From Streptomyces sp. NBC_01439 (GTDB lineage: Bacteria > Actinomycetota > Actinomycetes > Streptomycetales > Streptomycetaceae): a DNA stretch of 64,000 nt. Every line of letters begins with the position of its first letter. Positions within the stretch are counted from its first letter, which is position 1. The notes under the pieces are model-generated. The model was not told the origin of the DNA. It ran no database searches and saw only the letters and a list, made by a program, of their open reading frames with translations. The DNA lies in contig NZ_CP109487.1 in NCBI RefSeq assembly GCF_036227605.1, positions 8,543,001-8,607,000 on the forward strand, in the 5' to 3' direction. The position numbers and the translations under genes are program-made. This document shows positions 39,355-48,704 of this stretch, in pieces.

Positions 39355-40833
39355 TCAGCCGCGGCGGGCGACCGCTGCGACGTCCAGCGGGGTTCCCAGG
39401 GGCCGCCGCGGGGTGGTCAGCGCGATGGGCCGACGGAACCCGCCGGACCGGGCGATCTCCTGCACGGTCAAGCGCAGTCCTTCCTGGAAGTCGCCCATGG
39501 TCCGGCGGGCCGCCGGGGTGTCGACGTAGATCGAGTTCATGTGCATCCCCTCCGTGTCCCGTTGGAACCACGAACAGGCCCCGTTGGCCCGCGCCGACCA
39601 CACGTGTGTGGTGGGCCGCCACTCGTCGTGGCGCTCGGCCCCGGGGCACTTGCGCATGTCGATGTACGAGAAGAAGTTCACCGGGTACGGCCAGGAGCGG
39701 GCGGCGAACTCCTCGGGCGCCAGCAGCTGCCACGCCCGGACGAACGGCACGTCGAGATGGCTCATCATCTCGCTGAAGCCGGCCCGGACGGAGGCCATGA
39801 CCTGGGTGAAGTCCCGGCCGGGCGAGGCGTCGAACTCGATGGGCAGGGTGTTGACGAACCAGCCCACCGAATGCGCCCAGGTGTCCCGGCCGCGCTCGCT
39901 GACCGGCATGAAGCCGCGGTAGACGCCCGGGCCGCCGGCCTCGCGCAGGCAGACGGCGACCGAGGCGAGCACCCCCATGAACGGCTTGCCGCCGGCCGCC
40001 AGGCACGTCTTCTCGAACACCTCGGCCTCGGCGGCGTCCAGGAGGGTGGAGGACTCGTTGACGATCGGGTACATCCGGCCCGGCTCGACCCCGAGGTCGA
40101 GCGGGAAGCGCGGGAAGAACTCGCCGGCTTCCCCCATGAACGCCTTCCAGTAGTCCAGGCGTTCGTCACGGTCGTCGATGGACAGGTAGCGGCGGCGCTG
40201 CTCCTCGGCGAAGTCGAGGTAGCTGGGGGCGGGCGGCAGTTCGACGTCTTCGCCGCGGCACAGGGCCTCGTAGCCCATGGACACCTCGCGGGCCACGATC
40301 GGCATCGACATGCCGTCGCAGACGATGTGGTCGAAGGCGAGGTAGACCGTCGCGGAGTCCTCGCGTTCCACCGCACCCATGATGAACAGCGGCCAGGAGA
40401 GGGTGTCGATGCTCCGCTTGAACCGCTCGACGAGGAAGTCCCGCAGCAGGTCGGAGGTCTCGAACGCGCCCATCTGCCGGGGTTCGAGGGTCAGTCCGGC
40501 CGGGTCGAACGGCTCGCAGGCCACTTCGCCCGCCAACCGGCGGAACGCACACCGCAGGACCTCGTGCCGCTGCACGAAGGAGAGCAGGGACTGCGCCAGG
40601 GCCTGCTCGTCCAGCCGCCCGGTCACTTCGAAGGTCACCGCGACCCACGACGCGACCGGGTCGTCGGCGGCCCTGCTCTCCTCGGCGACGGTGAAGTGCT
40701 TGTCCTGGTTGAAGGACGCCTTCCTGCCCACCGGATCACCCGTGTCGGCGGCCTCCGCCGCCGTGGACCTGAGCCGCCACTCGACCACCCGGCCGGGTGC
40801 CATGTGGTGCATCTCCAGAGGAAACTGCCGCAT
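39355..40833 (-). CDS. Stand-alone condensation-domain protein
   Basis: 492 residues with the fold of NRPS condensation domains/PapA-type acyltransferases. The active-site motif appears as DHIVCDG: the catalytic second His and the Asp-Gly are kept, but the first His of HHxxxDG is Asp. Other marks: HEVLRCAFRR, FxPVSERGRDTWAHSVGWFVNTLPIEF. No carrier, adenylation or thioesterase gene is nearby, so it may act on a free acyl-thioester made elsewhere, or be decayed in role. AAGGGA upstream of the ATG at 40833. Intergenic 40834-40994 holds only GC-rich repeats (GGGACGG-type). Confidence 0.85.
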   Translation of the reverse strand: MRQFPLEMHHMAPGRVVEWRLRSTAAEAADTGDPVGRKASFNQDKHFTVAEESRAADDPVASWVAVTFEVTGRLDEQALAQSLLSFVQRHEVLRCAFRRLAGEVACEPFDPAGLTLEPRQMGAFETSDLLRDFLVERFKRSIDTLSWPLFIMGAVEREDSATVYLAFDHIVCDGMSMPIVAREVSMGYEALCRGEDVELPPAPSYLDFAEEQRRRYLSIDDRDERLDYWKAFMGEAGEFFPRFPLDLGVEPGRMYPIVNESSTLLDAAEAEVFEKTCLAAGGKPFMGVLASVAVCLREAGGPGVYRGFMPVSERGRDTWAHSVGWFVNTLPIEFDASPGRDFTQVMASVRAGFSEMMSHLDVPFVRAWQLLAPEEFAARSWPYPVNFFSYIDMRKCPGAERHDEWRPTTHVWSARANGACSWFQRDTEGMHMNSIYVDTPAARRTMGDFQEGLRLTVQEIARSGGFRRPIALTTPRRPLGTPLDVAAVARRG

Positions 40834-40994
40834 TCCGTCATCCCTTCGCCCCCGAGTCAACCCCCAGGCCCTAACGACCCCCGGCCCGGGGAAGTGACGA
40901 ATTCCCTCGGGCCGGGCGGGACGGAGCGGGACGGGGCGGGGCTTCAGCGGGAGTTCACGGGAAGTTCGGTCCGGCGGCGCCGGCCACCGCCTCC

Positions 40995-41384
40995 TCAGCC
41001 CGGCGGCCGTGCCGCGACCGCGGCGTCGAAGAGGGTCCAGCCGTCGAACTCCTTTGAGGCGCCGCCGGGCTGCCACCCCTGGGCCCGGGCCGCTGCCATC
41101 AGGGCCAGGGCGGTTCCGGGCTCGTACAGGTTCAGGCTCCCCCCGTCGATCTGGGCGACCTCTCCGGACTGCCCCAGATAGCCGCTCGGGGAGAACCTCC
41201 CGGTCTCCCTCTTCCGGAAGACGACGCGCAGGCACCCCGGGGCCCCGGCCAGGTGGACGGTGACGGTCTCGCGGCAGTCCTCGGCCGGGCCGGTGGCCGG
41301 CCGGTGGTGGGCGTGCCGCACCGACCACGTGTACGCGTCCCCGCCCACCACGAGACGTCGGGCCTTGGCACGAGGACGGGGCAT
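40995..41384 (-). CDS. Hypothetical protein
   Basis: 129 residues. The start (MPRPRAKARRLVVGGDAYTWSVRH) and ETVTVHLAGAPGCLRVVFRKR look like a small beta-rich domain; the end DGWTLFDAAVAARPPG is common in uncharacterised actinobacterial proteins. No membrane segment. The ATG at 41384 is preferred over longer frames. Function unknown. Confidence 0.65.
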   Translation of the reverse strand: MPRPRAKARRLVVGGDAYTWSVRHAHHRPATGPAEDCRETVTVHLAGAPGCLRVVFRKRETGRFSPSGYLGQSGEVAQIDGGSLNLYEPGTALALMAAARAQGWQPGGASKEFDGWTLFDAAVAARPPG

Positions 41385-41505
41385 CAGGACACCCCTGGGG
41401 GAGACGTCGGGGACAGGGTGTCGATCGGACGTGTTCGCACGGCTTCGGAAACTACCCGCGCGGTCACCGGGGACGCGAACGGATAGACCGCCCCGGAGCA
41501 CGGCC

Positions 41506-43812
41506 CTATTCGGTGTGCAGGGCCGACGCGATCGTCATCCGGGCCGCCGACCGGGCCGGCACCAGCGCGCCGAGGACGGCGATCGCGACCCCCGCCAGCA
41601 GCAGGCCGGCCACGAGCGGGGCGTCCCAGACGTCCTTCATCGACTCCGGGAAGCTGACCACCCCGACGTGGTCCACGACCAGCCGGTGCGCGATCAATCC
41701 GAGCGGGACACCGAGCAGCCCGCCGACCGCGCCCACGCCCGCCACCGAGGTCACGGTCATCGCCACGACCTGCCGCGGGGTCATCCCGATCGACTTGAGC
41801 ATGCCGAGGTCCCGGCGGCGCTCCCGGATGCTCAGGAGGACCGTGTTGAAGACGCCGAGCGCCGCCACGGTGCTCAGCAGGACGGTGAACACCGACGAGA
41901 AGGCGACGACGGTGACGGTGGCGGCGTTCCGGCCGTCCAGCACCGATACGCGCAGGTCGGGATCGACCGCCTCGGCCGCTTCCACGTACGCCGGCACGTC
42001 GGCCCCGACCGCGAGGCGCACCTCGTACTCGACGGCGCGTGCCTCCGGCGACAGCCGGAGGAAGGTCTGCCAGGTGGCGTCCAGGGCCTGCGCGTTGCCC
42101 TCCACGAGCTCGCCGACGACGGTCGCCGCCACCTGTCTGCCGTTCATCGCCAGGGTGACCCGGTCGCCGACCTTCAGCCCGTTCTGGGTCAGGAAGGCGG
42201 GCCCGGCCGTGATCTCGCCGGCCGCCCGTGCCTCCCGTCCCCTGGCGATCCGGCCCGCGGCCGCGGGGTCGTCCCCGCGGTAGAAGTTGGCGTAGACGGG
42301 CCGGATCTGCCCGACCAGGCTCACCTGGGCCAGCCCGCGGGCCCGTACCCCCGTCGCCCCGGGCAGGGACCGCAGCCGCTCCTCGGTCGGGCCGTCACCG
42401 AGTACGGGAGCGGGCCGGTCGTTCAGCGGCCCGCCCGCCTCCACGTGGATCCGGGCGCCGCCGCCCCGGCCGGCCTCGCCGAACGCGAGCATCGTGCTGG
42501 TCAGGCCGGTCGCCAAGGTCACCGTGGTGACCCCGAGGACGATGGCCGCCATGGTCATCAGGGTGCGTCCGGGCCGGGCGAACGGCTGGCCGAGGCCCAG
42601 GCTGACCGGACGCGGCAGCCGGGTGCCGCCGAGCAGGCGCTGCACGCGCAGGCCCCGCCCGGTCCGGGGGGCGCCGCCCGCACTGATCGCACGGGCCGCC
42701 GGCAGCCGGTGCGCCCGCAGCGCGGGAACCAGGGCGGTGAGCAGCACGAGGGCGGGCATCCCCAGCAGGCAGACGACGGACACCCACGCACCGACGTCGC
42801 CGACGGTGGCCCGGCCCATCTCGATGCCGGAGAACGCGACCCGGAGGACGGGCACGGCCAGTGCGTTGCCGAGCAGGGTGCCGAGGACGGCGCCGACGAC
42901 CGCGGGCACGGCCATCATTGCCAGGTACACGGTGACGACCTGGTTCGGGGTGAAGCCCAGGGCCTTGAGCACCCCGATGTGGCGGTACCCGGACACCACC
43001 GCCCCGCTGACGACGTTCCCGACGATCAGGGCGGACACGAGGAGGCCGAGCACACCGAACAGCGTCATGAAGGGGAGGTAGGCGCCGGCCAGGGCCGAGA
43101 AGGCCTGCTGGAGGGCGAGATGGGTCTGTGTGCCGGTCAGTGACCCTTCGGGCAGTCCGGCGGTCGCCCCGGCCAGCGCGGCGGACAGCTCGGCGTCCGT
43201 GGTGGAGCGCGTGAAGCGGTACAGCATCTGCGCGGCGGACGGTCGCAGTGCGGTCATCTGCTCGGGCGAGACCCAGGCCCCGGCCGACCTGCTCACGCCG
43301 GCCGCGACCCCGACGACGGTCAGCGGGGCGGATCCGGGGACGTCCAGTCTGGTTCCCAGCGGCCGAGGTCCTGGGGAGCCGTACGAGTTCCAGCCGACGA
43401 CGATCTCGCCGGGCGCGGTCGCCCAGTGGCCCTCCAGGAGCTCGATCCGGTCCACCGGGCCCCCCGGGTCGGCCCGACCCACCACCGTGAGGGAGCCGCC
43501 CGCCATCCACAGCCAGCCCGCAGGGACGTCCAGGACGGTCTGCTCGAACGGCCCGGCCGCGGCCTCCACCCCGGGCCGGTCGGCGGTCCGCGCGAGTTGC
43601 TCCGGAGAGGCCTTCGCCGTGTCGAAGGTCGCCACGGTGTGCGGGCCGCGCTGGGCGGCGTACGCCCTGTCGAAGGGGCTGGAAGCGGCGTCGAGCAGCC
43701 CCAGTGCGAGGAGGACGGTGGTGGTCGAGCAGAGCACGACGAGCCCGATGACGAAGGTCTGGAGCCTGCGGCGCCGCACGGCTGCGCGCGAGGCCCGCCA
43801 CACGGCGCTCAC
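41506..43812 (-). CDS. FtsX-like ABC transporter permease
   Basis: 768 residues, MacB/FtsX type. N-terminal helix (~18-40), large outside region, four helices ~240-400, second outside region, then final helices with FSSVFTVLLSTVAALGVFNTVLLSIRERRRDLGMLKSIGMTPRQVV (in parts: ALGVFNTVLLSIRERRRDLG, MLKSIGMTPRQVV). Two FtsX domains are fused in one chain. GTG start at 43812 overlaps the ATPase stop (GTGA). With the ATPase it forms an exporter of the type used for lipoproteins, peptides or antibiotics. Confidence 0.9.
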   Translation of the reverse strand: MSAVWRASRAAVRRRRLQTFVIGLVVLCSTTTVLLALGLLDAASSPFDRAYAAQRGPHTVATFDTAKASPEQLARTADRPGVEAAAGPFEQTVLDVPAGWLWMAGGSLTVVGRADPGGPVDRIELLEGHWATAPGEIVVGWNSYGSPGPRPLGTRLDVPGSAPLTVVGVAAGVSRSAGAWVSPEQMTALRPSAAQMLYRFTRSTTDAELSAALAGATAGLPEGSLTGTQTHLALQQAFSALAGAYLPFMTLFGVLGLLVSALIVGNVVSGAVVSGYRHIGVLKALGFTPNQVVTVYLAMMAVPAVVGAVLGTLLGNALAVPVLRVAFSGIEMGRATVGDVGAWVSVVCLLGMPALVLLTALVPALRAHRLPAARAISAGGAPRTGRGLRVQRLLGGTRLPRPVSLGLGQPFARPGRTLMTMAAIVLGVTTVTLATGLTSTMLAFGEAGRGGGARIHVEAGGPLNDRPAPVLGDGPTEERLRSLPGATGVRARGLAQVSLVGQIRPVYANFYRGDDPAAAGRIARGREARAAGEITAGPAFLTQNGLKVGDRVTLAMNGRQVAATVVGELVEGNAQALDATWQTFLRLSPEARAVEYEVRLAVGADVPAYVEAAEAVDPDLRVSVLDGRNAATVTVVAFSSVFTVLLSTVAALGVFNTVLLSIRERRRDLGMLKSIGMTPRQVVAMTVTSVAGVGAVGGLLGVPLGLIAHRLVVDHVGVVSFPESMKDVWDAPLVAGLLLAGVAIAVLGALVPARSAARMTIASALHTE

Positions 43813-44468
43813 GCGGTCGCCTCCAGTGCGCTCTGCCGGGCGACCCGGCCGTCGGCGACCTCGACCAGGCGGCTCGCGCAGCGGGTGGCCAACTGCGGGT
43901 CGTGCGTGACGATCAGGAGGGTCTGGCCGATCTGGTTGAGGTCGATCAGCAGGTCCATCACCTGCTCGCCCGAACGGCTGTCCAGGGCACCGGTCGGCTC
44001 GTCCGCCAGCAGCAGGGCCGGACGGTTCATCAGGGCGCGTGCCACGGCGACCCGTTGGCGCTCACCGCCGCTGAGCGTCGCCGGATAGTTGTTGCGGCGG
44101 TCGGCCACACCGAGCTCGTCGAGGAGCTCCAGGGCCCGGCGGCGCGCCTGCCGGGCCGGGGCGCCCGTCAACTGGGCGGCCAGCGCCACGTTGTCCAGGA
44201 CCGGCAGGTCGTCGATCAGGTTGAAGAACTGGAAGATCATGCCGATGTGCCGGCGCCGGAAGAGCGCCAGCCCGGTCTCGTTCAGCCCGCCGAGGTCCTG
44301 GCCCTGCACCTCTACGGTGCCCGAGGTCGGCCGGTCGAGCCCTGCCACCATGTTGAGCAGCGTGGACTTGCCGCAGCCGGACGGACCCATCACGGCCACC
44401 GCGTCCCCGGCGCGGATCTCCAGCGACAGTCCGTCCAGGGCCTTCGCGTCGCCGTACTCCTTGTGCAC
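43809..44468 (-). CDS. ABC exporter ATPase with upstream in-frame amber codon
   Basis: 219 residues as shown from GTG 44468. Walker A GPSGCGKST (~29-37), signature LSGGERQRVAVARAL, Walker B LLLADEPTGALD, switch His in VTHDP: a MacB/LolD-type ATPase. The natural N-terminus should be longer: from ATG 44519 the frame reads MKSDHDTTR, TAG (44492-44490), then VVVRLDGVHKEYG, which carries the first beta strand of the fold. The amber codon removes it unless translation restarts at GTG 44468 or the stop is suppressed. The permease and regulators beside it look intact. Confidence 0.8.
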   Translation of the reverse strand: MHKEYGDAKALDGLSLEIRAGDAVAVMGPSGCGKSTLLNMVAGLDRPTSGTVEVQGQDLGGLNETGLALFRRRHIGMIFQFFNLIDDLPVLDNVALAAQLTGAPARQARRRALELLDELGVADRRNNYPATLSGGERQRVAVARALMNRPALLLADEPTGALDSRSGEQVMDLLIDLNQIGQTLLIVTHDPQLATRCASRLVEVADGRVARQSALEATA

Positions 44469-44501
44469 GCCGTCCAGCCGTACGACGACCTACCGCGTGG
44501 T

Positions 44502-44522
44502 GTCATGATCACTTTTCATGAC
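44502..44522. promoter_or_regulatory. Inverted repeat between the ABC exporter and its two-component system
   Basis: GTCATGA-TCACTTT-TCATGAC, 7-bp perfect arms. It overlaps the original ATPase start (44519), so it lies over the exporter promoter or leader. Probable site for the response regulator at 45501 (inference). Confidence 0.55.
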
Positions 44523-44652
44523 CCGAAACTAAGGCGGAGCCCGCGGTCACGGCGTCGGCCCGCGGATGTAACCGTACGAGCAGGTCATCCTGGGGATGTA
44601 CGGCGGCCGTCCGGCACAATGGCGTCGAGGCTTACGGGGCGGGGAGTTCGAG

Positions 44653-45504
44653 GTGGGGACGGTCATCGCCGCGGTCGCGGCCTGCGTGTCCGCGGCGGCG
44701 GCCGGTGCGCTCGGCGTGGCCCTGCTGCGCGCGCGGCGCAGCCACCGCGTGGCGCTCGAGGAGCGAGGCTGGCTGCTGGAGCGGGAGCGCGAGGGCGCGG
44801 CCCGCAGCGCCGTCGACGCCGAACGGGCCAGGATCGCGGCGGAGCTCCACGACGTCGTCAGCCACAATGTGAGCCTGATGGTGGTCCAGGCCGGGGCCGC
44901 CCGCGAGGTGCTCGCCACCCTGCCCGAGGAGGCCGCGGCGGCGATGGGCGCCGTGGAGCGGGCCGGGCGGGACACGATGACCGAACTGCGGCACCTGCTG
45001 GGCCTGCTCGCCCCCGCCCAGGACGGCGCGGACGAACCGTACGGGGCCCCGGGCGCCACCCGGTTGGCGCCGCAGCCGAGCCTCGCCCGGCTCAGCCCGC
45101 TGATCGACCGGTTCGCCTTCGCCGGGCTGCAGGTGGAGGTGCGGATATCCGGGGAGCCGCGCCCGATCCCGGCCGGGATCGACGTCACGGCGTACCGGAT
45201 CATCCAGGAGGCGCTCACGAACGCGCTCAAACACGGGGACGGGGGCAGGACCGAGGTGACCGTGCGGTACCAGGAGCACGCGCTGCGCGTGGAAGTGCTG
45301 GGCGGCGGCCCCAGCGTGCTGACGGGACGTGCGCCCGGGCCGGGACCGGCCGGCGGCCGGACCGGGCCGAAGGCCGAGGGTGCCGGTCGCGGGCTGCTCG
45401 GCCTGCGCGAGCGCGTCGCCGTCTACGGCGGCGACCTCGATGCCCGCCGCCGCCTCGGCGGCGGCTACCGGGTGCGCGCCCGGCTCCCGCTGGAGCGGTC
45501 GTGA
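44653..45504 (+). CDS. NarL-type sensor histidine kinase
   Basis: 283 residues. One N-terminal hydrophobic helix (VIAAVAACVSAAAAGALGVALL), HisKA_3 H-box IAAELHDVVSHNVSLMVVQ (His about 73), N-box AYRIIQEALTNALKHG, G-box GRGLLGLRERVAVYGGDL. No large outside sensor domain, so it may sense membrane stress directly or via the exporter. GTG at 44653 follows GGGGAG by 6 bases. Its stop overlaps the response regulator start (GTGA). Divergent from the ABC exporter it probably controls. Confidence 0.9.
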   Translation: MGTVIAAVAACVSAAAAGALGVALLRARRSHRVALEERGWLLEREREGAARSAVDAERARIAAELHDVVSHNVSLMVVQAGAAREVLATLPEEAAAAMGAVERAGRDTMTELRHLLGLLAPAQDGADEPYGAPGATRLAPQPSLARLSPLIDRFAFAGLQVEVRISGEPRPIPAGIDVTAYRIIQEALTNALKHGDGGRTEVTVRYQEHALRVEVLGGGPSVLTGRAPGPGPAGGRTGPKAEGAGRGLLGLRERVAVYGGDLDARRRLGGGYRVRARLPLERS

Positions 45505-46268
45505 CCACCCCGGACGGGCCCGCCGTGCCGGACGTGCCCGAGGTGCCCGACGGGCCCGCGCCGCGGGTGGTGATCGCCGACGACCAGGACCTGGTCCGCA
45601 CCGGCTTCCGGCTGATCCTGACCGCCCGCGGGATCGACGTGGTCGGGGTGGCCGCCGACGGCGTGGAGGCCGTCGCCGCGGTGCGCCGGCTGCGCCCCGA
45701 CGTCGTGCTGCTCGACATCCGGATGCCGAACATGGACGGCCTGGAGGCCGCCCGGCGCATCCTCGCCGAAGCCCCGGACTGCCGGGTGATCATGTTGACC
45801 ACCTTCGACCTCGACGCGTACGTGTACGCCGCCCTCGCGGCCGGGGCCAGCGGCTTCCTGCTCAAGGACGTCACCCCCGAACACCTCGCCGCCGCCGTCC
45901 GGCTGGTCAGCACGGGTGACGCGCTGCTCGCCCCGTCGATCACCCGCCGCCTCGTGGAGCGCTGCGGCCCGGGCGCGGCCGCGTCGGACCCCGCCGCGGC
46001 GGACGCCGTCCGGCAGGAGCTGGCCGGGCTGACCCCGCGCGAACGCGAGGTGCTGACCCTGATGGGGCACGGGCTCTCCAACGCCGAGCTGGCCCGCGAG
46101 TTGACGCTGAGCGAGGCCACGGTGAAGACCCATGTGGCCCGCATCTTCGCGAAGTCGTCGTTGCGCGACCGGGCCCAGGCCGTGGTCCTCGCCTACGAGA
46201 CGGGCCTGGTGACCCCCGGCTCGGTCACCGCTCCCCGTCCGGGACACCCTCCGGCGCCCGCGGGGTGA
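45501..46268 (+). CDS. NarL/LuxR-family response regulator
   Basis: 255 residues. Receiver domain ~23-140: acidic pair IADDQDL and phospho-acceptor Asp in VVLLDIRMPNMDG, Lys in LLKDVTP. LuxR HTH ~175-240: LTPREREVLTLMGHGLSNAELARELTLSEATVKTHVARIF (in parts). A Val-Pro-rich N-terminal tail (PAVPDVPEVPDGPAP) is unusual. Partner of the kinase at 44653; likely regulates the ABC exporter. Confidence 0.95.
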   Translation: MTTPDGPAVPDVPEVPDGPAPRVVIADDQDLVRTGFRLILTARGIDVVGVAADGVEAVAAVRRLRPDVVLLDIRMPNMDGLEAARRILAEAPDCRVIMLTTFDLDAYVYAALAAGASGFLLKDVTPEHLAAAVRLVSTGDALLAPSITRRLVERCGPGAAASDPAAADAVRQELAGLTPREREVLTLMGHGLSNAELARELTLSEATVKTHVARIFAKSSLRDRAQAVVLAYETGLVTPGSVTAPRPGHPPAPAG

Positions 46269-46365
46269 CAGGCCCTCCGGGGCCGCCGTGCGGGCACCCG
46301 ACGGTTGGCGGCGCCGCGCAGTGGGCCGTACGTCCGCCGGCCGGCCCATCGGGACCGAGCCGCCG

Positions 46366-47709
46366 TCAGGGCATCAGCTCCACCATCACGGCGCGCGGTA
46401 GCGAGGGGTTGCCCGCCGCCTCGCTCGCCACCCGGTGGTCCTCGTCGGCGAGCAGCTCGGTGATGGCCTCGGGCGGCAGCGCCGGGTGGGCGGCGGCCAG
46501 TGGCCGGGACGTTCGGTGCGCCAGGCAGGGGAGCAGGGCCGGGCCGGTCGCGTTGGGGTGCTTGGCGACCTCCTTGAGCGCCTTGCGCACACCCGGTCGG
46601 TGCTGCGTCACGTGCTCCAGCAGCGGACCGGACGCGTCCGGGTTGGCGGCCACCGCGGCGAGGACCTGTTCGCCGTGCCGCGCGATCATGGCGCGCAGCA
46701 GCTCCTCGGACAGGCCGGGGTGCCGCGCGACGGCCCTGACCACGGACGCGTCCGGATCGACCGCCAGCGCGTCGCGCAGCTCCGGGGGCAGGTCGCGCCG
46801 CTGCCCCACGAGCATCCGTACGGGGCCGTGGCGGGAGCCGGCCAGCTCGGCGAGTTCGGCGGGTGTGGCGGCGGCGATCCGCGGCAGCACGTTCCACGCC
46901 GCCCGGTCGCCCACGACGAGCTCGACCAGCAGGTCGAGCGGTACGTGCGGATGCTCCGCGACGGCGCGCCGTACCTGGATCTCCGGATCGGCGGCCAGGA
47001 GGCGGATCAGCTCCTGGCCGATCCCGGGGTTGCTCGCGTACGTGGCACGGAGACCGGGATGCGCCTCGGCGACGAGCCGGGCGTAGAGCGCCTGCGGCAG
47101 ATCGGGGCGCTCGTGCAGCGCCCATCCCAGGGCGAGTTCGGGGTCCTCGGCCAGGGCGAGGACGACTTCGAGCGGGGTGGATGGGTTGGCCGATACCGCG
47201 AGGCGGACCTGGGGATCCGGGTGGAGGGCGAGGCGGGCGGTCACGGGCGAGTCCGTCCAGTGGGCCAGTTCCTGCACGATCTCCACGTCCGGGTCGGCGG
47301 CGAGCAGGTCCACCGCATCGGGCGGCAGGCCCGGGCAGGAGGCCAGCTTCCAGCGGATCTCGGCGTCCGGGTGCGCCGCGAGGAGGAGGGGCCACTCGGG
47401 GTGCCCGCGGCCCTCGTCGATCAGGGCGACGGCCGCGTACGGCCAGCACAGGGGATCCACGTCGTCGGCGGTGAGCGTCCCGTGGTACGCGAGGTACGTG
47501 GCGGTGCTCCTCGCGTATGCGGCCAGCGCCAGCACCTGGTCGCGGCGCAGATCGGTGCGCCCGGCCAGATCGTAGAGCAACTCGTCGGCGTAGTCCCGGG
47601 GGGCATCGGGCTGGGTGCCCGCCTCCTTCAGCGCGCGCGTCAGCAGGCGGTCGACGAGTTCCGGCGGCAGCGCCGGATTGGCGGCAAGTCCGCACAGGAG
47701 GTGGTTCAA
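46366..47709 (-). CDS. Leucine-rich-repeat-variant (LRV) protein
   Basis: 447 residues built of ~14 LRV-type repeats of about 24-26 residues, e.g. LAAHPDAEIRWKLASCPGLP, LAADPDVEIVQELAHWTDSP, LALHPDPQVRLAVSANPSTP. Such solenoids bind protein or nucleic acid. Some LRV proteins bind iron-sulphur clusters through an N-terminal Cys cluster, which is absent here. The TTG start at 47709 overlaps the LysR stop (TTGA), with GGAGAG 7 bases upstream. Function unknown; the LysR linkage suggests co-expression. Confidence 0.8.
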   Translation of the reverse strand: MNHLLCGLAANPALPPELVDRLLTRALKEAGTQPDAPRDYADELLYDLAGRTDLRRDQVLALAAYARSTATYLAYHGTLTADDVDPLCWPYAAVALIDEGRGHPEWPLLLAAHPDAEIRWKLASCPGLPPDAVDLLAADPDVEIVQELAHWTDSPVTARLALHPDPQVRLAVSANPSTPLEVVLALAEDPELALGWALHERPDLPQALYARLVAEAHPGLRATYASNPGIGQELIRLLAADPEIQVRRAVAEHPHVPLDLLVELVVGDRAAWNVLPRIAAATPAELAELAGSRHGPVRMLVGQRRDLPPELRDALAVDPDASVVRAVARHPGLSEELLRAMIARHGEQVLAAVAANPDASGPLLEHVTQHRPGVRKALKEVAKHPNATGPALLPCLAHRTSRPLAAAHPALPPEAITELLADEDHRVASEAAGNPSLPRAVMVELMP

Positions 47710-48632
47710 GGGCGCTCTCCGGTCGGTGTGTGGGTCGGGGCGGCGGCAGCAGCGGTCAGGGCGGTGGCCAAAGCCTTGGTGTGGGGGTGCGGGCGTCTGC
47801 GCCGGGGCAGGACCAGCCCGATGTGTCGGGCCGGCCGCGGGGGGTCGACGCGGACCGCGGTCGACTCCCCGGCCCTGGTGAGCGAGACGTCCGGGATGAG
47901 GGAGACCCCGACCCCGGCCGCGACCAGGGTCTGTGCGAAGAAGTAGTCGGTGGTGGAGGCCGCCACCCGGAGGTCGAAGCCGGCGAGCTCCGCGTACCGG
48001 CGCAGGTAGGCCTCCGTCCTCAGGCAGCCCAGTACCCAGCGGTCGGCGCCCAGTTCGGCGAGGTCCACCGACGGCCGGTCCGCGAGGCGGTGGCCGGGCG
48101 GCAGCACCATCCACAGCGGATCCTCCATCAGCGGAACCCAGTCGAGCCCCGGGCGCTCACCCGGGCGGACGGGCGGCGGCCCGTCGAAGTGGTAGGCCAG
48201 CGCGAGATCGGCGTCCCCGGTGCGCACCATCGCCGCCGCGCCCTCCGGCTCGCTCTCCAGCACCGTCAGCTCCACCTCCGGGTGCGCCGCCACGAACCGG
48301 GGCAGCGCCGCGGGGAGCAGGTGCCGGCCCCCGCTGGTGAAGGTGGCGACGGTGAGCCGAGGCCGCTCCGCCGTGAGACGGTCGATGGCGTGGCGGACCT
48401 GGTCCAGCTCGGCGGAGATCGACTCGGCGGCCTCCACCAGCAGCCGGCCGGGCTCGGTGAGGGTGACCCCGCGCGTGCTCCGCACCGCCACCGGGTGGCC
48501 GATCGTGCGTTCCAGCGCCGCGATGTGCTGCGAGACGGCCGAAGGGGTCAACAGCAGGGCGCCGGCGGCCCGGTTGAAGCTGCCGTGCTCGGCCACCGCC
48601 CGCAGGACCCGCAGCCGGTGCACATCGATCAT
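47706..48632 (-). CDS. LysR-family regulator
   Basis: 308 residues. N-terminal HTH RLRVLRAVAEHGSFNRAAGALLLTPSAVSQHIAALER (in parts, ~6-42); effector domain LTVATFTSGGRHLLPAALPRF from ~93. AAGGA lies 8 bases before the ATG. Divergent from the epimerase-like gene at 48705 in a 72-base space, the normal LysR arrangement, and translationally coupled to the LRV gene. Effector unknown. Confidence 0.9.
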   Translation of the reverse strand: MIDVHRLRVLRAVAEHGSFNRAAGALLLTPSAVSQHIAALERTIGHPVAVRSTRGVTLTEPGRLLVEAAESISAELDQVRHAIDRLTAERPRLTVATFTSGGRHLLPAALPRFVAAHPEVELTVLESEPEGAAAMVRTGDADLALAYHFDGPPPVRPGERPGLDWVPLMEDPLWMVLPPGHRLADRPSVDLAELGADRWVLGCLRTEAYLRRYAELAGFDLRVAASTTDYFFAQTLVAAGVGVSLIPDVSLTRAGESTAVRVDPPRPARHIGLVLPRRRRPHPHTKALATALTAAAAAPTHTPTGERP

Positions 48633-48704
48633 CAGTTTTCCTTACGATGCGTTCAGCGGCTGGTCGGTTCCGCTGGGGGACCATACAGCGGCACAGTCGA
48701 ACGC

